A stretch of 64,000 bases of DNA from Rutstroemia sp. NJR-2017a BVV2 (taxonomy: Eukaryota > Ascomycota > Leotiomycetes > Helotiales > Rutstroemiaceae), in assembly GCA_002946415.1 (NCBI GenBank), contig NJPS01000038.1, positions 124,001-188,000 of the forward strand, in the 5' to 3' direction. The translations under genes were made by a program, and so were the position numbers. Positions 46,937 through 57,614 of this stretch are shown in pieces; within the stretch, counting starts at the first letter, position 1, and the number at the start of each line of letters is the position of its first letter. The notes beneath the pieces are model-generated. The model was not told where the DNA came from, did not search any database, and worked only from the letters and a program-made list of their open reading frames with translations.

Positions 46937-49344
46937 CTTGGATGAATTTGACGGCGAAGTAACTTGAGCTTGTGGATTCGATGAAAAGGAATGCTCAGTC
47001 CGCATGGCGAGCACGAGTTATTGAAGTATTAAACGAGTAGTAGAAGACTGAGCCCGTGATGTATACCCTTACTAGAAAGCATCGAATAGAAAGACGTGTA
47101 TGCTTATGCTGGGTTGCAGGCTATATAGTCTGATGGGCAATGCAGCGAGTAGCAAGTGGAGGAAGGATTATGTGACCCCTCGGAAGCAGGTTGTCCATAT
47201 GCGGGGCTTCATTCCGCGGTTGGTACAGAGCTTGGATCCGGGGGGGATAGAATGGGGGATAGCATGGGGTGAGATTGATTGCTGGGGTACGGGCAAGGTG
47301 GAACCGACGGCGGAGGTGCAGATCTTTAAGGTTAGCTGTTGGTCGGATGAGCAGATATGGCTACTAACACAAGCCAGAAGCATCAATACAACGACATCAA
47401 CGGATACGAAGCGTCCCACATGGTCAAGTTACAGTTACAGTTATATTACGAAGTACGTTGAAGGAGCTCGGAGGAGGGGTATTTTGCAACAGCAGCCTGA
47501 ATCACCACTTTTAGGCGTTCCTCGGCCCTTTACATTCCCCGCCAAAGCCCTACCAAGCCTCCAAGGACTACTCATCCCTTACCACATTACCATCCTCGTT
47601 TCCCAACCGCCTCCCACGTCGTACCTGCAGAACAACCACCGGAAGACGTGCGAGACTCGGAAAATCGGACATACATGCTGACGATCGCAAGGTTTGATGG
47701 GCATGCGGCACATGGCAAGTCGCCTAGCCTAAACGTACAAATTTTCCTACTGGCGCGCCTTTCACGCGGATGTCTGAATACATATCGCACCAAAATACCC
47801 TCCTCTTTTTTAGTTATATCTTCAGTATTATATATTCTAAAGCCAGACTGAGTTTGCAGAGAAAAGCAGTAGTGGGTTTTTGGTGTGCTTATTCTGACAC
47901 CATTCCTTTTTGCCGGCTTCTAGATTTGGACATGTGTAGCACACCAATACATGGCAGGTAACACAAATCCGACATCAGATTGCTGCAAAAGTCTGGACCT
48001 GTATCTGTCATCCCAATATATCTGTTAGCATCTCCTCCTGCTACTCAATTGCAGTTTTTGTCAACTTTTGCTGCTGCATCTTCAGAATCTAGCCCGGGGG
48101 TACTCGGATTGTCCAGAACGGGCACGGAGGCAGTCCTTCCGCACGCCTAAAGGGGAAACCGTATGATGAGAGTTACCAACGACACATGCTGGCTCGCCGG
48201 GATAGATAGACATGTGAGGGACCTTTTCGCAGCTAGTCTTCTGCATTGGCTTAGGATGATCCTTTTGAGCTGCTGCTTTCTTATTCCGAAGATTTGCCTG
48301 CTCGTACTGTTCTGTCAGATCAGTTCTTGTTGCAATGATACGGGGTAAGGGTTCCAGACACAGATTGAAATCATACAGCCAGTGGTACAATTACGTGAGT
48401 CATTTACGCTCAACGCTTTAGTACAGATGTCCTCGTTCTGGCAATGGTGTCCAATATGCATTCTGCCATAGATGAATGAGGTCATGGCCGAGGACCCCTT
48501 TCACCTCTTCATGTATGTTCACGGCATATGCACAACATACTTAGCAGATAGGAAGGCATGTATCTAGTCTTAGTGTCCCGTTGCTGGGATTACTTTGTCT
48601 TAAGGAGCATTGTGCAGCTTGCTCGTGCCTCCATCGCTACACGATGCAGTGGGTCCAAAGGCAAGTCCCCTCCATCATCGCTCTACCAGATTCGTATCGG
48701 AAGACGCAACTGCATCAAGACACTCGGAACAATCGAACCACCCACTCAAAGAAGCCTACCCACATGCTCGACTATCAAAATGCATTGCTCGTATGCATGT
48801 ACAAGATCAAGTACGACCTCTAAACCCATCTATCTGCAAGCTCACCAAATCGGTCGCATCTTAGTATCAACACACCACTCTACAGCTCCAATTACACCAG
48901 GATTACGAACAGTCTGCAGTCTCTTTGCACCGATTCTCTCCGCTTAGCCCCCTCGCTATCCCCTTGTGTCAAACACAATACAGCCTATCCATTGCAGCCT
49001 CTCCTCTTTCATTCCCCTCGGCACACGTTTCCTAGACCTCCACCCTCCTGCCTTCCGTTATGCTGATATTCCAAAACAATGCAACCTACCCATTACACTC
49101 CTTTCCTCTCATTACCTTCCCTTTAACATCAATTTCCCATTCTTCCCTCCTCCCACCTCCATCCCAACCTCTTCCATCGCCCCTTCATCCACCACACCCC
49201 CCGCCTCACCAGACTTCCGTTTCCCCTCTCCCCTCCAAGCTCTCGAGCTTAAACGCATTTTCACAAACCCCTCATTTCCTCACCAAATTCCTACTCAACC
49301 TCCCCTCCCAAATCATATACCCCAAAAACAAAAGAAAGGGAAAC
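46937..49344. other. Gene-free 2.4-kb region
   Basis: Promoter of beta-mannosidase, then no supported gene up to the 5S rRNA. A 193-codon frame at 47100-47681 has no motif or splice signals. From about 49010 to 49330 the plus strand is very C/T-rich, which produces an artificial Pro/Ser-rich frame running into the 5S gene. Confidence 0.55.
49324..49337 (-). terminator. RNA polymerase III terminator of the 5S gene
   Basis: On the minus strand the 5S 3' end is followed within about 20 bases by a four-T run (49333-49330) and a five-T run (49328-49324), the usual polymerase III stop. Confidence 0.7.
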
Positions 49345-49463
49345 ACATACAACAGTGAGGATTCGCTGGTGGTCACCCACCCAACTACTAATTCACCGAT
49401 TCAAGGCTTATGTATGGCAGAGCGGACGGGATGCCCATTTCTCCTTGATCTATGGTCGTATGT
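49345..49463 (-). rRNA. 5S ribosomal RNA (divergent type)
   Basis: The minus strand over exactly 119 bases reads as a 5S rRNA. It starts ACATACGACCATAG and ends GCGAATCC..GTTGTATGT, with the hallmark TAGTAGTTGGGTGGGTGACC and ATCCCGTCCGCTC between. Helix I closes fully: ACATACGAC with GTTGTATGT, including one G-U. Helix II is TCAAGG/CCTTGA, helix III core GGCA/TGCC and helix V GGTGA/TCACT. As I recall the common ascomycete 5S, these stems have different bases, so the changes appear paired. Flanking signals fit polymerase III: an AT-rich TATA-like element 24-32 bases upstream and T runs just downstream. Single dispersed copies are normal in Pezizomycotina. It could be a diverged copy rather than the main type, but the intact pairing argues against a decayed pseudogene. 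Confidence 0.9.
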
Positions 49464-50056
49464 GCTTGCTTTGGTGTTGTTGGGGATTATATATGATGGT
49501 TTGGTATACACTGGGAGAGCGTCACTCGTAACACGGCGCAACCTCCTCCTCGTTGTTTAATCTCCTTTTGGTCAATCATATGCAGTACAGGAAAGGATAA
49601 TCATGAGAGATATCGCCATTTTACCAGTCATTAATTTTAGTAAATGCCCTCATCATCACAGTTAAGCGCACGTTTAATGCACGCAGCACGCAGCACGCAG
49701 CACGCAGCAACGACTCTCTTGCAGCTTGTGTCGAAAAAATTTGGTTTCATTTGTTTGTTGACGACTCTTAGTGCTTTATCGTAGGAATAAGGATGGAAGT
49801 GTGGAAGCAGGTAGATCTTGAGAGACGATATCGAGGTGACTATTCAACGACTGTGGTAAATTTCTATGTGTGAGGGGATGGGTGATTTCGGGTAGACGAG
49901 GAGACACAGATGTTGGCATATGTAGATCAATTGGTATAGAGCCTAATGAATGATCTGCAGCCAAGATCAACCACATTTAAATTCCTTAAGAAGAGGTTAA
50001 GAAGCCAGAACTTTTCATTCGGCACTCAAGGCGTCGTTACCTAAATGGTCGATAAT
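49464..50056. other. Intergenic region with a CACGCAG microsatellite
   Basis: Four tandem copies of a 7-base unit (CACGCAG) occur at 49679-49709. The rest is promoter of the 5S gene and 3' side of the dienelactone hydrolase. Confidence 0.55.
49487..49495 (-). promoter_or_regulatory. TATA-like element upstream of the 5S gene
   Basis: Minus strand ATATATAAT lies 24-32 bases before the 5S 5' end. A TATA element at about this distance is known for 5S genes of several fungi. Confidence 0.5.
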
Positions 50057-51465
50057 CTAGCATATATCCTCAATCTTCTGCTCTACACCATCGTGCGGGC
50101 CCAAATCCAACTTCAATGTTCGCCCGAACAATTCCAGCAGAATCTCAAAGCAGATTTTGGAGATGGCGGGGTCGTAGCGACCTTTAGATAGTTCGTCGCG
50201 GATGAATGCATCTATCGCGCTTTAGTATCAAACTATCTATCTGTCTGTGACTGAGACTGATGGATGCAGAACTCACGTTGTGCCCAAGCAACTTCATACC
50301 AACTGAACGTAATGCCCTTTTCTCTTAGAGTCTTCCTGATGAGATCTCTTCCCTCCGGTGGAACGTGGTTGTCTTTGCAGCCGTGGATCATTGCGAGCTC
50401 GCCCTTGATCTCGCCAGCGCGGGCTAGACTATCGTCCTTTTTACCGAGGCCAAGAGTTGCGCTGTGGAGATCGGTCGCGAAGTATGTTACTGCGGCGGAG
50501 ACACGGGGGTCGAGAGCGCAGCGGTAGGCTAAATGGCCGCCTAGACACATTCCTGTGGAACCGATGCGGCCATTGCATGTGGGAAGTGAGAGGAGGAGGT
50601 CAATTGAGAGGGTTGCGTCTTCATCGTAGCCGGCTAGGGTCTACATATCTCTGTAAGCAGTGCGTGATGGATATAGTGATGGGAGTTGAAGTATGTATAT
50701 AAGCACTTCCGGGCTTCCAGAAGTCAAGGTATTCGAAAAGTATGGATCTTCTTACCTTGGTGATCTTCCACTCGTTACCAGCATCGGTTCCAGGAACATC
50801 ATACGCCAAAGGCTCTGGTCCCGTGAACTCGTGATATGACGAAGGTGCGGCAACAACATATCCTTGCCCTGCGATTTGTCTTGCGAATCTGGCAACAGGT
50901 CCAGTGACTACAAAGAAGAGTGTTCAGCACCCGGAACATGTGAGACTGCGGGGTAGGTTGTAGATAACGAAGTGTAGCGAAGAGATACGGATTCATGGAT
51001 ATTCATGGATATTCATGGATATTCACCCGATGAATGCCCAAACATGCGCACAAGAATGGACCGATAACTTGTGAGTTGTCACCTCAAGGAGCATGATAAG
51101 AAACAAGGTCGACGGGGAACCAATGAAAGTGACAAAAGGAAAACACTGCAGCTGATAGCGAGATATTTTGAGCAACCCCCACCAAACCCCACTTACCCTG
51201 ATAAATTTCACTGAAGAGAACGACACCAGGAAATCGTCTGTTGAAAGGCTTCAGTTGTTGTGTTCTTGAGCTTTAATGTGTCTCCCCCTGGAGAACTACT
51301 CACGCTTGGGGGTAGTTGGGAATAGTAGGATGGAAAAGAAAGATTCCTGACAGTAATCAGTTTGACTCCGGGTCAGGGGTGGAGTTTGTGTGAGTATTTA
51401 CTCATAGAGCCTTCTTTTCCGTCTGCCTTAGTTGCAACATCTTTATGGGTCTCTTGGATCAACAT
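50057..51465 (-). CDS. Dienelactone hydrolase family protein
   Basis: Six exons on the minus strand: 51465-51402, 51346-51304, 51237-51197, 50907-50756, 50640-50277 and 50211-50057 (272 aa). All junctions are GT-AG and keep phase; intron 3 is 288 bases and contains a short tandem repeat. The alpha/beta-hydrolase order is clear: FHPTIPNYPQARFPGVVLFS, VTGPVARFARQIAGQGYVVA, APSSYHEFTGPE, the nucleophile elbow GSTGMCLGGHLAYR (Cys nucleophile of the DLH family), IHGCKDNHVPPEGRD (Asp) and YEVAWAQHAF (His). Family members hydrolyse dienelactones from aromatic ring cleavage or related carboxyesters. The fungal substrate is uncertain. No signal peptide. It is divergent from PIS1. Confidence 0.88.
50991..51026. 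repeat. ATTCATGGAT tandem repeat in an intron
   Basis: About 3.5 copies of a 10-base unit (ATTCATGGAT) lie within intron 3 of the dienelactone hydrolase gene and partly explain its length. Confidence 0.75.
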
Positions 51466-52132
51466 TTTGGCGATGGATGGGTGGATGGATAGAAGAAACG
51501 TGAGTTGGGTTGCGAGTTGTGGAAATAACCAAAATCAGTCTTATTAAAAAATGACCTTGTGGATAATTGAGGATATATTCTTGTAACAAAATGAGACGGG
51601 ACGATGAGATGAAGATGAAGCTATGTATCCAATTTCAAGTGTACCCGAGAACGCACTTCAAGCAACTTGGACCAATGGTGCCGAGCTTCCCTAGTTTCTT
51701 AGGTTCATGCAGCAAAGACCGAACGAACCGGGCGGGCGAATCCATACAATTTGCGAGCAAGCACAGCCGAACCTGGGCAAACGTATCTTTTTTTCTGGAT
51801 GATGCTCTGTCGATAAGGAATTTCTCATACATTTCCCAATTCACCATCGGCCTTTTCCCTATTCCCATTTCCCATTTCCAACATTCCTTCTGCGATACTT
51901 TCGAAAACGTCTTATTCTACTTCTCAATTCTTGTATGCAATCACCTTTTCCTATTTCTGACCAGACCTTATTGCATACTTAATAATTACTCACGCACACG
52001 ACTTACGCAAACCTCGAAACAGCTACTTAAACCTTACGTATCGACCAATTTCACTGCAATTTCACGCAGTTGAACAGCACGCTTTCTGCCCACCACAACG
52101 CAGCTTAGCAGATTTTCTCGACTCAGAGAAAT
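51466..52132. other. Divergent promoter region DLH/PIS1
   Basis: Start codons are 667 bases apart. A T/C-rich stretch at about 51840-51965 precedes the PIS1 leader. No gene is supported. Confidence 0.5.
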
Positions 52133-53194
52133 ATGTCGAGCGTGAAAACCAGACGACAAACGGCTACGGCCACTGCCTCCTCTCCATCTACTCCAACACC
52201 GGCGGGGACGGAACAAGTCGTGATGAATGGTAATGGCAATGGTTCAGCTCACAAATCCGAGAAAGTGGAATATCCGCAGGAGAATATCTTTCTCTTCTGG
52301 CCTAATGTGATCGGTAAGTTTGATCAAACCCCCAGATCGATGAACGGCGCATTCTAACAGCTTCGCAGGCTACTTCCGAATCATCCTCGCTATATCATCC
52401 CTCTACTACATGCCTCTACATCCACGAACTTGTTCAATCCTATACAGTATCTCCTGCCTTCTTGATGCGCTTGATGGATATGCGGCGCGTGCGTTCGAAC
52501 AATCCACAAGATTTGGTGCTGTTTTGGACATGGTAACAGATCGATGCACCACAGCCTGTCTACTCGTCTTCCTCTCATCTGCCTGGCCGCGCTGGAGTCT
52601 GCTCTTCCAAGGACTCATCTCATTGGATCTCGCTAGTCACTATGTCCACATGTATGCGACCCTTATCATGGGAGGTTCAGAGACCAGTCACAAGAAGGTC
52701 GATAAGTCTCGAAGCTGGATCTTGAATTTATACTACACGAACAAGGTAAGCAGACACTGATCAGAGTAAAGCCCCGCAAGATAAGCTGACAAAATTTCTG
52801 ACAGACGGTCCTCTTCCTTTTCTGCGCTTTGAACGAAATCTTCTTCATTGCGCTTTACCTCCTTTCTTTCTCTTCGCCCCTCCTCTCACCATCTCTCCTC
52901 CAAGTTGGCAAAAATGGTGAAGCTCCCGCGACTCTTGTTCCAGGAAACCCAGCAAGTCCATCCGCAGCTTCTTTGTTCGCAAACCCATACAGCGCTGGTG
53001 CATTGGAGCTTGCGCGTGCCAACAAAATGGATTCAACCTGGCCCTGGATCATTGCTGGCATTTCCTTCCCGGTCATGTTCGGAAAGCAAGTCATCAACGT
53101 CGTACAATTGGTCAAAGCCAGCCGCTGGTTGGCCGAAGGAGATATTGAAATGAGGAGAGCAGCCGGACTCCCAAGACAGAAGAAGACACAATGA
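52133..53194 (+). CDS. PIS1: CDP-diacylglycerol-inositol 3-phosphatidyltransferase (PI synthase)
   Basis: Three exons, 52133-52313, 52369-52745 and 52805-53194 (315 aa), all canonical. After a polar N-terminus (residues 1-50) comes ENIFLFWPNVIGYFRIILA. The CDP-alcohol phosphatidyltransferase motif D-x2-D-G-x2-A-R-x8-G-x3-D-x3-D is intact: D93, D96, G97, A100, R101, G110, D114 and D118. Hydrophobic helices follow, with HKKVDKSRSWILNLYYTNK typical of PI synthases. Compared with yeast Pis1 the loop after TVLFLFCALNEIFFIALYLL is longer and Ser/Pro-rich. The enzyme makes phosphatidylinositol from CDP-diacylglycerol and myo-inositol in the ER, which supplies phosphoinositides and inositol for sphingolipids. 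Confidence 0.94.
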
Positions 53195-55678
53195 TTTGTC
53201 TCATGAGCAGGGGATGGGGATGGATGATATATCCAATTTCAACCCTTGTTGATCTCCTGGTCTGTTACGAGTCTTCGGACTCATTTGTGTAGGATTTGGG
53301 AGGGCTTTTCGCGATCAATCTTCTTGCGCAATCTACACGCGACATGTGTAGTTGTAACAGACATTTGGCCATGTACAGTGTGCCGCCCTTGCATTCATTC
53401 TATTTAGTTTCTACGTCATCAAACAACACCAACATAGGGCGGCATAGAGAGAGATACGGCGTTTTGTGATGGTTTTGAATGCCATCTCTTTTTACATATT
53501 ACATAATAGGGGTGTGAAGGAGGAAGTAGCAGGGGGGTGATGGTATTGATACTATACTATACTATTTCGTATATTGTCGAGCATCGACAGACAATAGCTA
53601 AGGGTCCTAAGTTAATACAAAAATAATAATTTCAAAAACCACTTATGTTTGACTTTTGCCTTCTTATGGGCGAAGAGATTGAGTTTTGAAACCGCCATTC
53701 TTCTGCTTGCGGCTTGCGGGCATCATGGCATCGGGAACTTTGCAGTGCCGCGCAATTGCATTCTTGGGTGACGAACACGGTCAGAACCTTATTTTAAATA
53801 CTGGACTCTCCTCGTAGGGCCGGCTGGGGCCGGGGCTGGTGATGGGGACGGGGGTTGGGATTGTGGGTGGTATTGGGCGTTCCAGGGCATTCTTGGGAAA
53901 ACGTTGAAGATGTGAGATGAGATGGGATGGGATTTGGGCGGGAGAATGGATGGTTGGATGGATGGGATGGGAAATGGTTGGGGGTGGGGGTGTGCTTCTA
54001 TATGGCCGGGTGTCGGGTTTCGAGGAGGAGAGGAGAGGGGAGGAGTATGGAGGGATAGATTGGGTGTTTGTCGGTATGAATGTTTGTTTGTTGTCGGTTT
54101 GTTTGTCGGTTTCTTTGTTTGCTAGAGAGTGGACGGATGGACGGAGAGCCAGACGTATGGAGTATGAGTAGGGATATCGGCCGAGAGATATATCTATTTT
54201 GTGTGTGAGAGGAGAGACAGAGAAAAGAGCTTCGCCTTGGGCTTCGATTGATTCTGTTCTCGCGAAGGATCGATCCGGGTCCCACTTTCCTTCCCATCTC
54301 GCTCATCCATTCATGATTTGCCTGCCTGACTGATTCACCCACCTGTCTGTCGCTTCTCCACGACTCATCTTTTCATGTACTCAGTATGTACGCGTACTTC
54401 GTACAAAGTACAGTCAGTACAGTGCTCCAGAACCAAACTCGGACGCACATGCACATGCATTGCAGTTGCAGTTCCCTTACCGATCGATGGATGGGGAAAC
54501 CTCATCGACCATGTGATGGCGATTTATATGGGGAGGTCTAAGGAGATGGAGAAGGGGGAGCAGTTCTGGCCATTGTACAGACAGCCAGACAGCCAGCCAG
54601 CCAGCCAGCCATGCCGCCAGATATTGATGTTGCGTGCGAATACTACTCAATAGTTCGTAGAAAGAAGCAATCTCCTTAGACCTTGCGTTGGGGGGCCATC
54701 GTCGGTGCTTTTTATTGTATATTTCGGTATTTGTTTGGTACGGTAGATTATTGTTTCTATTTTCTTATTCTTTTGTGGCTATTCTTAACCCTTGGGCACC
54801 GAGGTTCTTTGACTGACAGTAAGTACGGTTATTCTGCGATGTACTCGTTCGTATACTGGACTGGACTGGACCGGTACCGTATACTCGTAAAGTAGGTGCC
54901 AGTCAGTCAGTGTTCATACCAACCAACACTTTGCGGCGGATCGAATCCCGAGTCAGATGCTGATCCTGAGTCTCAATCGTCCTCACCGTTGACCTTCAGC
55001 TGTTTAACATGTGGTTCGCTTCTTCGTCTTTCCCTCTTTTCTACCGGTGCCGTGTGTGCTTGTGGTTGCGTTGTTGTGTAGCATGTAGCAAGAAGTGCGC
55101 ACTAGATTGCTATCGATTTGCCCTTGGTCTGTCGTAGCCAGTGTTCTAGTGGGTTGTCCACTCCACTTCCCCCCTACCGAATAGCCTACCCCCCCCACCA
55201 CTTGTACTTGGTCCCTGTCACTCTGGCGACCTCTGCCAATCAGACGCCCGCCTTGCCCAGGAAATGGTCCCATCAACCTCCCAGACCGTCCTTTCTTATG
55301 TCAGTGATGCTAGGAAGACAAGCACTTGGAAGTTAGCACATTCGATACGGTAGGAATACATGGAAGACATCCGAATACAATCCTGCAAGCCCAAAACCGC
55401 CAAAACCCATTCACAAGCTGGACTGGGGGGCAGACTGACTGACGGATACAACTAAAACAAGTCGAACAACACCACAATTTCGGGAAACGGTCAACCTTTT
55501 GCTTTTTGCCATCTGCCATCTGCACATTTCTCTCCCTTCGTAATTCTTTTATATATATTATATTTTACGCTCACAAGCTCGACGTTCCTTCCTGATCTCT
55601 CCGTCACTCTGGAATGCATCAGTTTAGCAACAAAAACAGGGATTCAGCGCTTCCTATCGTTCACTTCTGTCCAACATC
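53195..55678. other. Gene-free 2.5-kb region with G-rich and simple repeats
   Basis: Contains a G-rich stretch (53815-54070) with many GGGAT/GGAT units between 53911 and 53985, followed by GTTTGTTTGTCGGTTT-type repeats (54080-54122), and a CAGC/CAGA run at 54587-54611 (CCAG tandem copies). No coding sequence with splice signals or domains is seen. The last 150 bases are the AT- and pyrimidine-rich promoter of the gene at 55679. Confidence 0.55.
54587..54611. repeat. CCAG microsatellite
   Basis: Tandem CAGC/CCAG tetranucleotides (ACAGCCAGACAGCCAGCCAG and onward). Confidence 0.8.
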
Positions 55679-57614
55679 ATGTCGGCGACGTCACCCCCAC
55701 CCCGAAGTCGATTTTTGCCCACTCCCATCGAGGAGACGGTGAAAAAAAGTCGAAAGTTTGCCATTGAGCCTGTAGAGACGAGTGCCAGGAGTACGAAGAA
55801 AGAGAAGGCTGAGGAGGTCGAGAATACAACTGCCAGACAGGATTTTGCACCGGCACCGGCCAAGAAGCGCTTTCTGCCCCAACCTGTAGAAACTACAATC
55901 AAATCCAGCAAGGCCAAGCCAGAGTCAGACCTTCCGCCGACTCCAGAGCTTACTCCCGAGCCAAATGCGAAAGCTCAATCCGCGGCAGATCCGCCGGCGC
56001 CGAGGAGGAAGTTCGCTCCTCAATTGATAGAGACAATCAAGAGATCCAAGAAGGCTACGGTTCCCGGGCCTGCTACTCTCCCAACCGATAAGACTGATAT
56101 TACGCCGGTATGTCATGCATTCATTTATATAAGCCAATGACCATGAGCTTACGTCCATTTAGGGTACGAATCATATTTATGTGGACCGAAAACGGATATA
56201 TATCAGACCTCGACAAGTTTCTGCCGCATCGGATGCTTCGTCAGACTCCAAATCAACCCTACCTCTCCCTCTCCCTCGCAGACAGCCTTCAATGCGTCCT
56301 CATAACAATTCAAGACGAAGCACGCGACAGAATTCTTATCAGCCCGAATTAGACACAATTGAGTCTAGTTCAGACGAAGAAGAAAATGAGAAGGAGGAAG
56401 AGGAATCGCCTCCTTCCATATCGGAATCTTTAGACTCGGCCGAAGACCCAGTTATCAAGATGTACATGGCCCGAACCCGAGAGAGTTGCGATGAGCGTTT
56501 CTCTGGGTATTTGTTAGCTTTGGCTGCTAAGGCTGCGGAGAAGAAACTCCGCGAACAGGCACTAGCTGCATTTCCCAACGAGTCGGCATATGAAATTGTG
56601 GAACATTTCTACGACAGGGAAGTTGAGACGGCATCGGAAGAAGGGTCTGTGGAAGGTGTCGGTTTGCTGGTTGAAGATGCAATCCGAAGGAAACCTACGG
56701 AGGTGGGGTGGGCTGCAAAGGAGATGCAGCAGCATACAGAAAAGTTAAATCGGTTGAGAGAAGAGGAGACCAACAAGGATTTGATTGCCGAAGTCATCAA
56801 CCCAACATTCAATGATCCTTTCTGGACAAATGGGATGACTGATAGTATCCGACCGAGCGGAACTCCAGCGGACAAACTCAAGGAAGCCGAGTTGGCTCGC
56901 ATGCGCAATGCTGCGTCACCGCCCATGCTCGGAGTTGACCTCAAATTTCGCATGTGCCCGTCACCGAAAGCGACCAAATTCGAGTCGGATCAGCGCCATG
57001 ATATCCAACACCATCGAGTTGAGGATGGGAGGGGTTTGTGGGGTGGTTACTGCATAGCCGAGGAAGTTGGGGAATATCTCAGCCCGTCAATCGTCAAACG
57101 ACCAGAACTGATCCAGACGCCATACCACGAGCCCGAAGATCCGTTTTCTTCTGCTTTCTCCAATGACGTGTCCAATGAAAATGGAAATGATGCACGACCG
57201 CGTCTTAACAAAATTCGGAGCCCGGAAGAAGAAGAGGCTTTGTTGCAGGAATTTAACGATACCTTTGTTACGCAAGTTTACAATTATCTCTCCCTCGGCT
57301 ATCCGTCGTTGGCGCGACAGTATGATGAGGAGTTGGCGCGTATTTCGAGGATTCCTGAGGAAGAATTGAGAATTGATGATAAGGAACAGAATATCAAGGG
57401 CCATATTGGTTTGGTGGCGGTGCATGGCGGGCTGGAGCAGAAGGAGGGGAGATCGATTAAGGGGGAGAGAAGCGAGGGTGGTTATGGTATGCGCTGGAAG
57501 GCCTTGAGAACTTATATCCTGGATTGGGCGAGGCAGCATCCGAGTATGTCGAATGGCGCGTCGGACCAAAATGCTTGGGGCGTCAGGGCTAGGAGGGGTA
57601 GTTGGGCTATATGA
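55679..57614 (+). CDS. Conserved-looking fungal protein with repeated F-x-P-x-x-[IV]-E-T motifs
   Basis: Two exons, 55679-56107 and 56163-57614 (626 aa). The intron is 55 bases, GTATGT...TTTAG, phase 0. The first 140 residues hold at least three related basic motifs: RSRFLPTPIEETVKKSRK, KKRFLPQPVETTIKSSKA and RRKFAPQLIETIKRSKKA, plus a weaker KFAIEPVETSARSTKK. After an acidic Ser/Glu segment (SSSDEEENEKEEEE) comes a helical region with YMARTRESCDERFSGYLLAL, then FNDPFWTNGMTDSIRPSGTP and GRGLWGGYCIAEEVGEYLSP. The end has YNYLSLGYPSLARQYDEEL. I do not know a named family. The repeated motifs look like short linear interaction peptides; nuclear location is possible from the basic content. No signal peptide or membrane segment. 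Confidence 0.75.

Noticed and set aside
47100..47681. 193-codon plus-strand frame upstream of beta-mannosidase
   Set aside because: No motif, no homology that I recognise and no splice or composition evidence; length is possible by chance.
49060..49560. 166-codon frame, Pro/Ser-rich then hydrophobic
   Set aside because: Its first half comes from a C/T-rich tract and its second half is the antisense of the 5S rRNA gene.
54930..54980. Possible tRNA B-box (GGATCGAATCC)
   Set aside because: The flanking bases do not form a T-arm stem and no acceptor stem or anticodon arm fits.
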